Shown here piece after piece: positions 36,751 through 46,459 of a stretch of DNA of 64,000 bases (positions are counted from its first letter, which is position 1; each line of letters begins with the position of its first letter). The position numbers and the translations under genes were made by a program. Under the pieces are notes generated by a model, which had not been told where the DNA came from, searched no databases, and saw only the letters and a list, made by a program, of their open reading frames with translations. The stretch spans positions 1,612,001-1,676,000 of the forward strand of contig PUFA01000081.1 of NCBI GenBank assembly GCA_003508835.1, read 5' to 3'. This DNA is from Eonycteris spelaea (Eukaryota > Chordata > Mammalia > Chiroptera > Pteropodidae).

Positions 36751-37659
36751 ACTACAATCCCTTCTTCCCTGAATCAAAACAGTACAAAAATGTTTAAAGA
36801 CAAGCAAATATATGGCATCATCAGGTCTAAAGCAAAATAACATGTGGAAATTTGATTTGGCCAGTTAAGTGTGAGAGAAGCTCAAGTAGGAAATAGTCTT
36901 TTATAAGAAAGTGGTTCTGGATATCATTATTAAAACTGAAAGGTAAGCAAAATCTATACATTAGAAATAAAGAACTCTGCAGGTTGTCATTCTTTTCCAT
37001 AATTCCATGCCAATATGGCATTAATGTAGGATACTGTGACATTCGCATGTCCTAAAGCAAGAATGGAAGATGCCTTGTTTAGCTGGCTATAAGGAATAAA
37101 GCTGGAAACCACCTTCCAAAAGGATATATGTGTGCACTGCAGTTCCATTCATCCCGCTGATAATATATAATTTCAGGGAGTCTTACTGGTCAAGATAAAC
37201 ATTATAATTATGGTAATATTCCAATAGCAATAAAAAGAACTTCTAACTTCATCTAGATTCATTTACTCCATTGAGATTTTCAATTCCATATTTTGGCAAG
37301 CATTGTTTAAATTTTTTATAGTTGCTTCGTTGAACCACAATGTACCTTTGAATGATTTCTGGCAATCAGGGAATGCATCAGACAGTCATAAGACATCCTC
37401 TATGGCTGTTTAATTGTGCTATCTCTGCTAAAAGCATAAATGATAAACAAAAACTGGGACCTGAACCACATATGTAAAGGACAATTGTGCCCCTAGTAAC
37501 TACTTTTCCTGGTTAACTAGACTTAAGGTTTAAAAAGAAAAAAAAAAGTGTTCATACAATAGCTGAGTCAACTTGGATCTTTCAGAGCTGGATTCATCAG
37601 TGGCAGTTCCCTGGCACTGCTTTTCTGCCTTAGGACAACAAGATGCAGAAACGAGAGGC

Positions 37660-37665
37660 ACTTAC
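37660..37665 (-). other. CACNA2D3: 5' splice donor of the CACNA2D3 exon
   Basis: Read on the minus strand, the exon ends in CGG and the intron begins GTAAGT, an exact match to the U1 snRNA consensus at intron positions +1 to +6. The coding frame leaves the exon after a complete Arg codon (phase 0). Confidence 0.93.
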
Positions 37666-37782
37666 CCGCACTGCTTCAGACTTTTTGTGAAACATCTCTT
37701 CCATGTTCTTTGCCAGCTTTTTCACCAGTTGAAGGCCATCAATTTCTTCTATGGCAACATCTTTCTCATATTCTTTGTATTT
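37666..37782 (-). CDS. CACNA2D3: Internal coding exon of CACNA2D3 (calcium channel alpha2delta-3)
   Basis: This exon encodes 39 residues, beginning KYKEYEKDVAIEEIDG and ending HKKSEAVR, which I recognise as the N-terminal ectodomain of alpha2delta-3, roughly residues 69-107 by memory of the human protein. Alpha2delta-3 is an extracellular, membrane-anchored auxiliary subunit of Cav1/Cav2 voltage-gated calcium channels that raises channel surface density and supports synapse function. The segment is highly charged, has no cysteine and no membrane segment, and lies before the VWA_N and VWA domains, none of which is in this window. On the minus strand the exon is bounded by a pyrimidine tract with CAG and by CGG followed by GTAAGT. 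It is 117 bp with phase 0 at both ends, so the reading frame is fixed without a start codon. It is probably the second or third coding exon. The frame is open and shows no damage. The paralogues alpha2delta-1 and -2 differ clearly here; alpha2delta-4 is less certain but I favour alpha2delta-3. Confidence 0.95.
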
Positions 37783-37812
37783 CTGTAAGGAGGGAGGGAA
37801 ATAATAAAGGCA
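37783..37812 (-). other. CACNA2D3: 3' splice acceptor, pyrimidine tract and likely branch point
   Basis: On the minus strand the intron ends with a nearly uninterrupted pyrimidine run (TTTCCCTCCCTCCTTA) followed by CAG and then the first exon codon AAA. A TTTAT motif places a possible branch adenosine at 37805, 22 nt upstream of the intron end, within the usual 18-40 nt window. The branch choice is an inference; the acceptor itself is clear. Confidence 0.88.
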
Positions 37813-38295
37813 TATGATACCACAAAACATCACGCCCATGATGTCAAAGCACATCTACCTACTACAAGGAGTAAGTAAAAATAAAGTTATAATATGACTG
37901 TCTCTGCTGGATTTGAGGAGACTGGACTATAATTCAAAATTATCAAATCACCTAGGGAGAAATGTGTAAACTGACTTAACTAGCACCTAGGAAAAGAATA
38001 AACTCTAAAGTAAAGCAAATAAACTCTTTATCACGTATCCTTTTCAGGTCTCGAAAGCTATACTTCCGATTTGACCACAGTCAGCCATTCTTCTGGAGGA
38101 CTGCTTCGGATTCATTAGCCATCCTGGAGCTAACACCATGGAAACTAGGGGTGGGACTAGTTTCACAAAATAAAAATGAAGAAATTCAGCTTTTTTCCCC
38201 CCCTTGAATATCACTAACTTAATTTTTTCATAGCCAAAGACTAGAGACTTAAGGAAAAATAGTTTCAAGGCTGTGACTCTAATATATAACTACAG

Positions 38296-38495
38296 CAGAA
38301 GTCAGCAATCTATAATTCTTGGGCTAAATCTAATCTAGCACCTATTTGTATAAATAAAGTTTTATTGAGACAAAATCATACTCATTTGTTTACATATTTG
38401 ATCAAGTTAAGTAGTCACAACAGAGACCAGATGGCCCACAAAATCTAAAATATTTACTCTTTTTTCTTTATAGAAAAAGCTTGCCAACTCCTAAA
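38296..38495 (+). mobile_element. Small hAT-Charlie element (MER58-like)
   Basis: Begins 'cagaagtcagcaatctataa' and ends near 'gcttgccaactcctaa', matching a pair of inverted ends. The body has 'tataaataaagttttattga', 'cagagaccagatggcccaca' and 'aatctaaaatatttactctt', well known from a short non-autonomous hAT. The family name is from memory. Confidence 0.7.
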
Positions 38496-38782
38496 CTGGA
38501 GTAGGAATTAAAGAAAGTAACATGAAAAAGTATCTTATAAACATTTTATAACAATAAGAGTTCTTGCTATGAATTTTCGTAATTCTATTCAGTATTATTG
38601 CGGACTTCCTATCAGCTCACAGAAAGGAGCATGTACATAAGTACAAAAACCATAAAAAAATTTAATATATATGATTTTGTAATTTGTCAGTCTGTTCATG
38701 AGGGACTGATTCGACTCAAATTCTCAAAAATAATTTTTTACTTAAAATCTATCACATACCTTAGTAATTTATCTGTTTGAAC

Positions 38783-39470
38783 CAGTAGTTCTCAAAGTCA
38801 GTGGTCCCAAGTTTTTGGCACCAGGGACAGGTGCTTCTATGACAATCTACTGCCTGATGATCTGAGGTGGAGGCAAGGTGGTGATGCTAGTCTAGCGCTG
38901 AGCAGTGGCTGCAAATACTGAGGAAGCTTGGCACTCGCCTGCGGCTCACCTCCTGCTGCCCGCCAAGTTCCAACAGGCCACAAACCGGCACCAGTCCATG
39001 GCCCGGGGCTTGGGGACCCCTGCTCAAAGTAATCCAAAAATTCCTGCAGGGTCCCTGAGACCCTTTCATGGGTCCATGAAGTCCTTTTCCAACAGCATAT
39101 CTATATGAAGCCTGATTATCTTTATAGATTTTAACAAATCAAAACAGACTGAACACAGAAGCAGATATGAGAATCATATCTGCTTTCTCTTAAACCAAAT
39201 ATTAAAGAGATTTGCAAAAATTAAAATAAAATGCTAATGCTCTAACTAAATCTTTCTCTTTCGGAAAACAGAGTTAATTTTCATAAAGTGCTATTTATAT
39301 TAACATGTAAGGAGTTTTTGTTTTGAATTAATTTTTAAGTTTCTTGGTTTTAACTTCTAATATGGTTTTAATTTCTAATAATTCAAATATCGATAAACAT
39401 AACCCATATGAGCGGAAGGTCTTCGGGATCCTCAATATTTTGTAAGAGTGAGACCAAAAGGTTTGGTTTA
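38783..39470 (+). mobile_element. hAT transposon remnant with transposase 3' end, host of a nested MER1
   Basis: Left end 'cagtagttctcaaagt' is followed, after the MER1 insert, by 'ggtccctgagaccctttcat'. The 39140-39220 part preserves a degraded hAT transposase C-terminus (an RLNTEADMRI-like block in one frame). It ends near 'gtgagaccaaaaggtttgg'. Most of the transposase is deleted, and stops and frameshifts remove coding ability. Confidence 0.75.
38799..39022 (-). mobile_element. MER1-type hAT-Charlie element with perfect 8-bp target duplication
   Basis: Terminal repeats CAGTGGTCCC and GGGGACCCCTG bound 224 bp. Inside, reversed MER1 words occur: 'tgcctgatgatctgaggtgg', 'ggctcacctcctgctgccc' and 'accagtccatggcccggggc'. 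The octamer CTCAAAGT lies at 38791-38798 and again at 39023-39030. It sits inside the older hAT at 38783-39470. Confidence 0.93.
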
Positions 39471-39479
39471 AGGATTTAA

Positions 39480-39870
39480 TTTTGGTCCCACTGGAAAGAA
39501 ACATGGTTTATTGTTAAAAATCTTCTGAGTGGGGTTCAAAATACTTTTAATGTCAACAGGAATCCCTTACATTTATGTATGTATGCAAAGGCTGGGGAAC
39601 TAAAAATATTAGGAGCTTTATATTTACTCTTATTTGTGGGAAAACCTGAATCATTTACTAAACCCTCACCCCAAGCTCCTACTTAGAAAATACAAGGCAC
39701 TCCACATTATCTTGGCTCTAGTAACCTTGAAAGTTATTTTTGAAGCAGAAAATATAACAACTTTTTAACAGCAGGATTATTTTTGAATATAAATTTATAT
39801 TTTCTCCCCATTTTCCCTCCTGTACCTTAAAAAATGTAAAGTAGGACACTCAGTCTTTTCTTGCCCCAAG

Positions 39871-39952
<82 letters not shown>

Positions 39953-41855
39953 TGTCACACAAAACACTTCCTTCCCTTCCTAGCTGAGATTCCCAAGTCC
40001 TTTGAGGAAATAATATTGGGTGCCTGAAAGGAACAGATTAGATTTTGAGGACTGAGGGAGTGACTCTAAAGAAATGAACATAAAGAGAGAATTCCTCTGA
40101 TCCCTAAGACTAAAATAAAGTCTCTAGAATCTAGGGGCATCTGTCCCCACAGAGTCCCCAGGGCCCACCACTAGATATTGGCAGAGCAGGAGGTGGGAGG
40201 GCAGGAAGAGACACTTAGACTGAGCATCTGAACATTAGGCCCAAAGTCTTGGCGTTTCTCAGAATAAGGCAGTCCTAAAGAAATAAACAAAGTCCTGTTC
40301 TGGACCACCTAAGTCTGGACCAAGACAGACATCTGCTACATTATTTATAGGATGTTTTGAGCTTCTCTGTGTGGTCCTATAATAGACCATGAGTTGTAAG
40401 TGACATGTTTCTCCCTGCTCCCTAAAAACATCCATAAAAATCTTATGTGTTTGTCTTGAAAGTCTCCTACATCTCACCTGGAAAACGAGTATTCCTTCTT
40501 CTGGCCTTCTTCTCCTACTCAGTAAGGGTGTCCTAGTTTCCCAAACTGAGGAGTCTGCACCATCCCTCCAAGCCCCCTGAGCACTTAGTGCTCATTTCTC
40601 CTGGTACTGTAACTTGTGTGGTCCAGAAGGTTAGGTCAGGTCCTCATGGTCACCCACTAGCCTACAGCAGACACAGGACTTCTCTGAGTGAAGCTTGTTG
40701 TGAAACAATTGTGACGTTACATTACAAGGAACATGCAAGTAATACAGCTACATTGTCCTGTGGCTCTTTAAGGGTGACCTAGCTATCCCTTGGGAGGCTG
40801 ACTGAATTGGCCTGGGATATGGGACTCCAGCCAGCCCAAACTGGTTCAAGCTAACAGCGTCCTCTGCTGTATGAATAAAACTTCAATGACAATCACTGGA
40901 AACTTTCCCAAGTTCAAATGCAAGCCAATGTCTTTGGAGCCAAAAATCCTAGGGGTTCCCTGCTGCCTGCCAGATGTACTCCAAAAGCCAACATCCAAAG
41001 CCCACTTATAGCCAAGGCTGATTCACTACCAAAAATACAAAGTTCAAGAAGTGAGTAAAAAAAACAAAACTAATGTCAGTCTAATATTTATAGCCAGTGA
41101 AATCAATCTCTGTCTTAGGTAATTCTGTAACTAAAGGTGATCTAGAGGCTTAAGATAAAAACAAAATGGATCTCACAATTAGCTTTGCCTGAATCTTTTG
41201 GTTTTTATACAGGGCCATTATTGTGGTCATATCTGTCACTTGCATGTATTTCTCTCCCAGCAGACTTCTAAAAAGGAATCAATTTATTTAATTCTCACCA
41301 TTCCCCAAGTTTTCAATGAGATCTTCCTGCATTTTCTCTTCTTCTGAGTCTATTCTGTTAAACGGAGTTACTGACTTTCTGGAATTAATGAAAGTAACAT
41401 GGCAGGGTTGTCAGTCTCTCAAGACTATTTGTGACTGGTGACCTAGCTAACCAACCTCAACATGAAGCTTTTGCCAAGCCAAGGATTCCAGATCTGGGAC
41501 AAACACAGCAGTGCACTGGTTCCATTCCTCTGTCATCCTAAACCTTCTCCTTTCAGGACATGTGACAATGGGTCCTCTTTGCCAATGAGCCAAGCCCATA
41601 CTACTTTCTCACCACCCTGGGAAGTTATCCCATAGCGAAAACCACTCTGCTTTTCAAGATGTGTTAATGTCTCTTGGAATCAGGTCAGAACAACGTAATG
41701 CCTTACTCTTACCAGGAAACATTACACTGTGCTGGAATCAAAGAATTCAACAAAATTAACAAAGAAATTAACCCAGTGATAGTCATGAATCAATCCCAGG
41801 CCCTTAGCAGCTTAGAAGGGCAATATATATCAAAACCTTTAAAAACATGCCTTAC
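39480..41855. other. Largely unrecognised intronic sequence
   Basis: Only the (GT)n(AG)n tract at 39872 is assigned. Short frames on both strands show no coding signature. Confidence 0.4.
39872..39949 (+). repeat. (GT)16(AG)22 compound microsatellite
   Basis: About 33 bp of pure GT pass directly into about 45 bp of pure AG with no interruption. Confidence 0.97.
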
Positions 41856-41859
41856 AGTA

Positions 41860-42200
41860 TGAAACCAAGCGATTTGACCTCCAGCAACTAGACAAAGTAA
41901 GCTACAACAGTACAACAGAATTCCACATAGCCATAGCAAATTGTGTAAAAGAATACAGGAAATGTACATACGGTATGTTACACTATGTTACAGACAGTAA
42001 TCGGTGACTTTTTTCAATTACTAATCTGCATATACACGAGCACTGCTAGAAGGACATGCCAAATGGTCACGGCTGGCTGTACAATTAGAAATGGGTTTTT
42101 CCTTTCTTTTTTTTGTTTACCTGTATTTTCTAATTTTTATAATGAACATACTATTTTGGAAATTAGAAAATATAGAAGTTGTAGTTATATGTAGAACAGC
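41860..42200 (+). repeat. L1M 3' end, degraded
   Basis: 'gaattccacatagccatagc' and the terminal 'gtattttctaatttttataa' with 'tgaacatactatttt' resemble the 3' end of old L1M copies. Confidence 0.5.
42124..42172. repeat. Inverted repeat, 13-bp perfect arms, 23-nt spacer
   Basis: TATTTTCTAATTT at 42124-42136 pairs with AAATTAGAAAATA at 42160-42172. It lies in the AT-rich L1M tail. Confidence 0.9.
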
Positions 42201-42319
42201 ATATGGGCACCTAATAAACAGATTTCTTTAGGGGAACGTGGTCCCAATTAAAAATCTGTGTAATTAAGCAGCATGTCTTCATTAGCAGAGCCTAAGGAAG
42301 TCAGTACAATGAGTCCTCT

Positions 42320-42520
42320 GTGTATCCCAGGCCCAGCACGGTGCCGGAAGCTTTTCACACATTAATTTGTCTAATCCTCACAGCTACCCTGAGAGGTTGG
42401 CATTATCCCTGTATTGCAGATGGTGAACTGAGGCACAGAGAGGTTTAGTCATTGTTAAAAGTTAAATGGTTTGAGAGAGTTTTAAACCTAACAAGGTCCA
42501 ACTTCTAGTCTCTTGGTCAT
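42320..42520 (-). repeat. MIR element (antisense)
   Basis: 'cccagcacggtgccggaagc', 'gtctaatcctcacagctacc', 'gtgaactgaggcacagagag' are the reversed MIR. Confidence 0.8.
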
Positions 42521-42599
42521 TGGAATTGGGGTGGGGGGGAGGCAGGGAGCGGTAAAAAGAGTGAAGGACTAACAGTCTAAATATTCGCAAGCTTGTTCC

Positions 42600-43160
42600 A
42601 GGGGGTCCATTTCACTGCCATAACAACTCCAGTTGCATTGATTTTGTAGCCGAAGGTGGTTTGGACTCACCAACAGAGTCAAATACCAAAAACTGGACAC
42701 ATTGTCAGTTAATGATGCCTGCAGCTAATCACAAGGCTGCTCCAAGTGAGCAAAAGCTACACAGCCAGGGCACACTGGATGTCCCAGCAGTGGACTCTAT
42801 CCCTCCACAGTGGGTGAGTTTGAAGCCTGGCCTCAATGGAGCAGACACAACACTTAGCAGTAAAAATACCTGGAGGGAGAGGAGAAAGCCCATTCTAAAG
42901 GTGGCCCTTAATTATAAATTACTTCATGGCTGTGTTCCAGTTACAAATCACCTTTTGTTCTCCAAGGTACCAAGACAGAGCTGGAGGCAACCTCCCCCCA
43001 CCCGCTCCCGCTCCTCCAGCATTGACCTCCCGCACAGCTGTACAGGCAACCTTGCTTTGCTTTCCATAACTTCAAGCACTGTGCTAGCAATTACTTTGTT
43101 TTCTAAAAGCAGTCATCCCATTAACTGGGAAAAGGAGTTAGGAAAGTATCAGCAAACACA
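42600..43160. other. Unrecognised stretch with a long chance-like open frame
   Basis: A plus-strand frame from 42661 to 43236 stays open for 191 codons, the longest in the window, but it starts at TTG, not ATG, has no known domain and ends inside a MIR. I see no splice-site context that would make it an exon, and it is antisense to CACNA2D3. Confidence 0.4.
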
Positions 43161-43164
43161 CAAA

Positions 43165-43245
43165 AGGAAGGTGGAAGAGATATTGTGCCACCTGGTTGTA
43201 GATTCAGACCAGTCTGGGTTTGAATCCTGTCTCTAGTACCCCATT
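43165..43245 (+). repeat. MIR head fragment
   Basis: 'agaccagtctgggtttgaat' followed by 'cctgtctctagtacc' is the tRNA-derived MIR head. Confidence 0.6.
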
Positions 43246-43289
43246 TATTTGTTTCACAAAAATCTAGAATGCAAAGTCCCATTTTGCTG

Positions 43290-43760
43290 GACCTTTAAAG
43301 GATGATTAGGCTGAGAAGGTGAGAAACACACAGGGGATGAGCTCGCCAGGCAGAAGGAGAAGCAGGTATAGGGGTACAGGGACAAGACACTGTCTGGGGC
43401 TCAAGGAATTACCCCCATTCTACTTCATTGGCTTATGTATGGCCAAGGTCAGGGGCTCTAGTGAGAGACGGGGTCAAAACAGTGAGCAGGGCCACGCCAT
43501 CAAGGGTAATGTTCTAAGATTAAGAGTTTGGACCTTATGCTGACTTGAGTAAGAGGATGGGGTGTGGAGATAGGTGACAGCCAGAGCCATTGAAGGGTCT
43601 ATGGATATTGGAACTCTATGATTTCATGTGTTGTTCTGAAAAACTGTAGTGTTAAGAATGGGTAAAAGGAAGTAACGTAGGATGGAGACAAGAATTTGGG
43701 AGGTTGGAGAGGCTAGAACTTGGAAGAGAACAATGGGGAAAATCCAGGAGAGTTAGAAGA
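43290..43760 (-). repeat. L2 element (antisense)
   Basis: 'ggttttgctcaaggaatt'-like order is seen as 'tctggggctcaaggaattac', 'gggccacgccatcaagggta', 'taagagtttggaccttatgc' and 'agccattgaagggtctatgg', reversed L2. Confidence 0.65.
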
Positions 43761-43789
43761 ATGAGAGGCGGGCTTCTCGGAGGCATGCG

Positions 43790-43975
43790 AGTTTGATAGT
43801 CAGACACAGCAGTAGTTTGGGAGGGTTGTCCGTGTCACTTTAAGAAAACCACTTAACTTCCTGGGCTTCAGTGTCCTCATTCTGATACTAAGGGTGAGGA
43901 TGCCCACCTTCCAGGGCTGCTCTGAAGGGCTGCGAGGAGGACATCTGTGAAGGGACCCAGCACAGCACATGCACA
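43790..43975 (+). repeat. MIR element
   Basis: 'aaaccacttaacttcctggg', 'cttcagtgtcctcattctga', 'gctctgaagggctgcgagga' and 'gggacccagcacagcacatg' follow MIR order. Confidence 0.7.
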
Positions 43976-43979
43976 TCAT

Positions 43980-46200
43980 GGATCACTCCAAACCCTTGTG
44001 CTCTCCTGATTTTCATTCTTGGTATTTCTGCTACAGAGGATTTTAGTAAGTGTTGTATTTCCATGCCAGTGCCTTCCTGAATGGAAGTCCTTAATGTAAG
44101 AGTCAAATTCCAATAGGGTTGTTGATGCTGATGTTCTTTGCTCTGCAACCCCTGTCTTTGGGCCTCCCCCTGGCTAGGAGCAGTAGCCGTAATACCAGAG
44201 CAATGTGGCCTGTGGCTTTAGGCAAGACCAGGGCCAAGGCAGAACACAGCCCTTCATAAGAGCACCTCTCAGTTTTCATGACACAGAAGGAAAACAACCC
44301 TGAGACACTCTTTATTCCTTCTGTCTCAGGAGAACATCTGAAGCTTCCATTCCTTCTGTTAGCAGAATCAGCATTTGGCAAGAAATTTTGTGATGAGCCA
44401 AGAACATTTATCATTTGCGAAGGGAGACACAGAAATGCATTATTTCTGCAGCATCTATTTTGCCAGATCATTTCACATAAACACCAGGAAGAGAAAAGCA
44501 CTACTTCACTGTCAGAACACGTAATGTTGTTCATACATTTGGGTCATTCTTCTCCTACATGATAACTGCATATCTAGAAGTGAGTCACCTGGAACAGCCC
44601 TCAGAATGGGGCTCCAGTCAGGAGACTTCTGACCAATCACAATTAATTAGGGTAAAAGCCAAACATGAAAGAGGGGCTCTGAGTACACTCAGCACCAACA
44701 AAAAAGTACCCTCTGCAGAGAATGCAAGCAGGGATTACCATTAGCCAAAGAGCTGGTACGTCTGAACATGGTCTTTTGGCCAAATTTTTCATCAAAACCT
44801 GAAATTACATCTCTCAAGTCAGCCTAATTAAATCTCTAGATGAGGACTGACAGAAAGAAGGCCTAGGGAAGAAGATAGCAAAGCAAGGATTTGCCCAACC
44901 CTGAGTGAGAATCCGGGATGAGGGGAAGGCTTGCCCTCAAAGCCTGACTTGAGATAAACTTGCCTGCCTCTCCATCTTTCCCCTAAGCCTCTGGCACTCC
45001 CCTTGAAATCCATGACCCCCATCCCCAATAAACCCCGTTACTGGGAAAGCACCCTGGAAACAGGCTAAGCCCAGAACCCATACGGGTGGCTTCTTACATA
45101 AGAGCAGAAGATGCCTCATATTCCTAACTTAAGGTTCAATTTTCAGTCTCATTCTCATCCTTTCAAGCCCTAAAATAGCTACCATGCAAAAGATAAATTC
45201 ATTAAACCAATCATTTACGTAAGAATCACACCAACACAAAAAAGGAACCTAACTGAAATCATTTCTATTTTCAATCACTAGACAAATATTTACAAATCAC
45301 CTATCATGTGTCAAGTGGGTGGGAGGAACGGGGACTATTAGCAAACATATATGTTCCCTTGGGGTATAAAGAAACTAATTCTGGGTCCCTTTTACTAAAA
45401 ATAAGTCATAAATAAGTTGAAGTAGAACTGCATGGGTCATTTTGATCTAAACTTGATCCCACACAGTCCTTCTGTATATGTCTTCTCCAGAGATCACACC
45501 TGTCCGCAGTGCAGTAAATCACTTTCTCCCAGAGGTTGGAAGGTGTTGTGTCTTCTACTGAGAGTTTAATGGTCTATAAAGCACAGATATATATTTCTCC
45601 CTGAATAAGGGGGTAAGTACCAGGTATTGTGGACAACCCAACAGTTCTGTAAACAATGAACACTTGGCTAGGAATAGGAAGGACATCATGGTCATTAAGT
45701 AGGAAGAGAGCCCCAGGAAGAGATGTAAAACAATGAGCCAAGGCTCCTAGAAAAGCGAATAACTTTGAAACATATGCGATTCCCTGCCTCCTGGGAAATG
45801 AATCAATGAAGTAGCCTATTAAGGTAACGGGAGTCATGAGCCATCACAAGGTGGCTAGTAAGCAGAGGCAGGACATCTATGAGCAAGGCTAAAGACACTG
45901 GGAACAAATGGAACTGGGGGTTAGGCGTAGAGAGGGAGGGGACAGCCTATGCATGTTAGCTCCTTTCATGTACTGTAAGCATGTATGTCCCTCCAGCAGG
46001 AGAAAGTGATGCAGTTCCTATTCTGTCCTCTCTACCTCGTACCTAACAAACAGAGTTGACTACGATAGGATAGGTGGCAAAGAATCCACATGCATTTTGC
46101 TGGAATGCTATTGATTTGGAGGCTGGTAGCAGCATCCTTCTTTGCTTAGAATCATGGCCAAGGTTAAAGTCAGAGGAAGTCAACAATGTGTATCCCACTT
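43980..46200. other. Mostly unique intronic sequence
   Basis: Only a weak reversed L2 fragment at about 45275-45380 ('gacaaatatttacaaatcac', 'ctatcatgtgtcaagtgggt') is suggested. Around 44278-44534 long frames are open on both strands (94 codons plus, 143 codons minus across 44103-44534) without recognisable domains. Confidence 0.4.
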
Positions 46201-46204
46201 GCTG

Positions 46205-46455
46205 GGCTATGTGGCATGGTGCTAAGAACAGGGACTCTTCAGCCAGATGTACCAAGTTCAAGTTCTAGTGTTACTACTTACTAGCTATGTGACAAGTTGC
46301 CTAGCCTCCACCAGCCTCCTTTCCTTCATCAGTAAAGTGGACAATACCAGACCTCATACTATTGTTGAGATGATCAAATGAAGTCAAGTGTATGTAAAGC
46401 ACCCAGCAGAATGCTGGACACCACGTATTCAAAAATGGTGATGGTGATGGCAGAG
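46205..46455 (+). repeat. MIR element, near full length
   Basis: 'gcatggtgctaagaacaggg', 'ttcaagttctagtgttacta', 'cttactagctatgtgacaag', 'cttcatcagtaaagtggaca' and 'tgtaaagcacccagcagaat' run through the whole MIR; a (GATGGT)n end follows. Confidence 0.85.
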
Positions 46456-46459
46456 GACA

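Larger units (their letters stand above)
1..37665 (-). other. CACNA2D3: CACNA2D3 intron downstream of the exon (partial)
   Basis: Everything at lower coordinates than the donor is intron in transcript sense and runs past the window edge, so the intron exceeds 37 kb. No open frame in it resembles the next stretch of alpha2delta-3. A short exon could be missed by eye. The content is ancient repeats, microsatellites and unique DNA, itemised separately. Confidence 0.8.
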
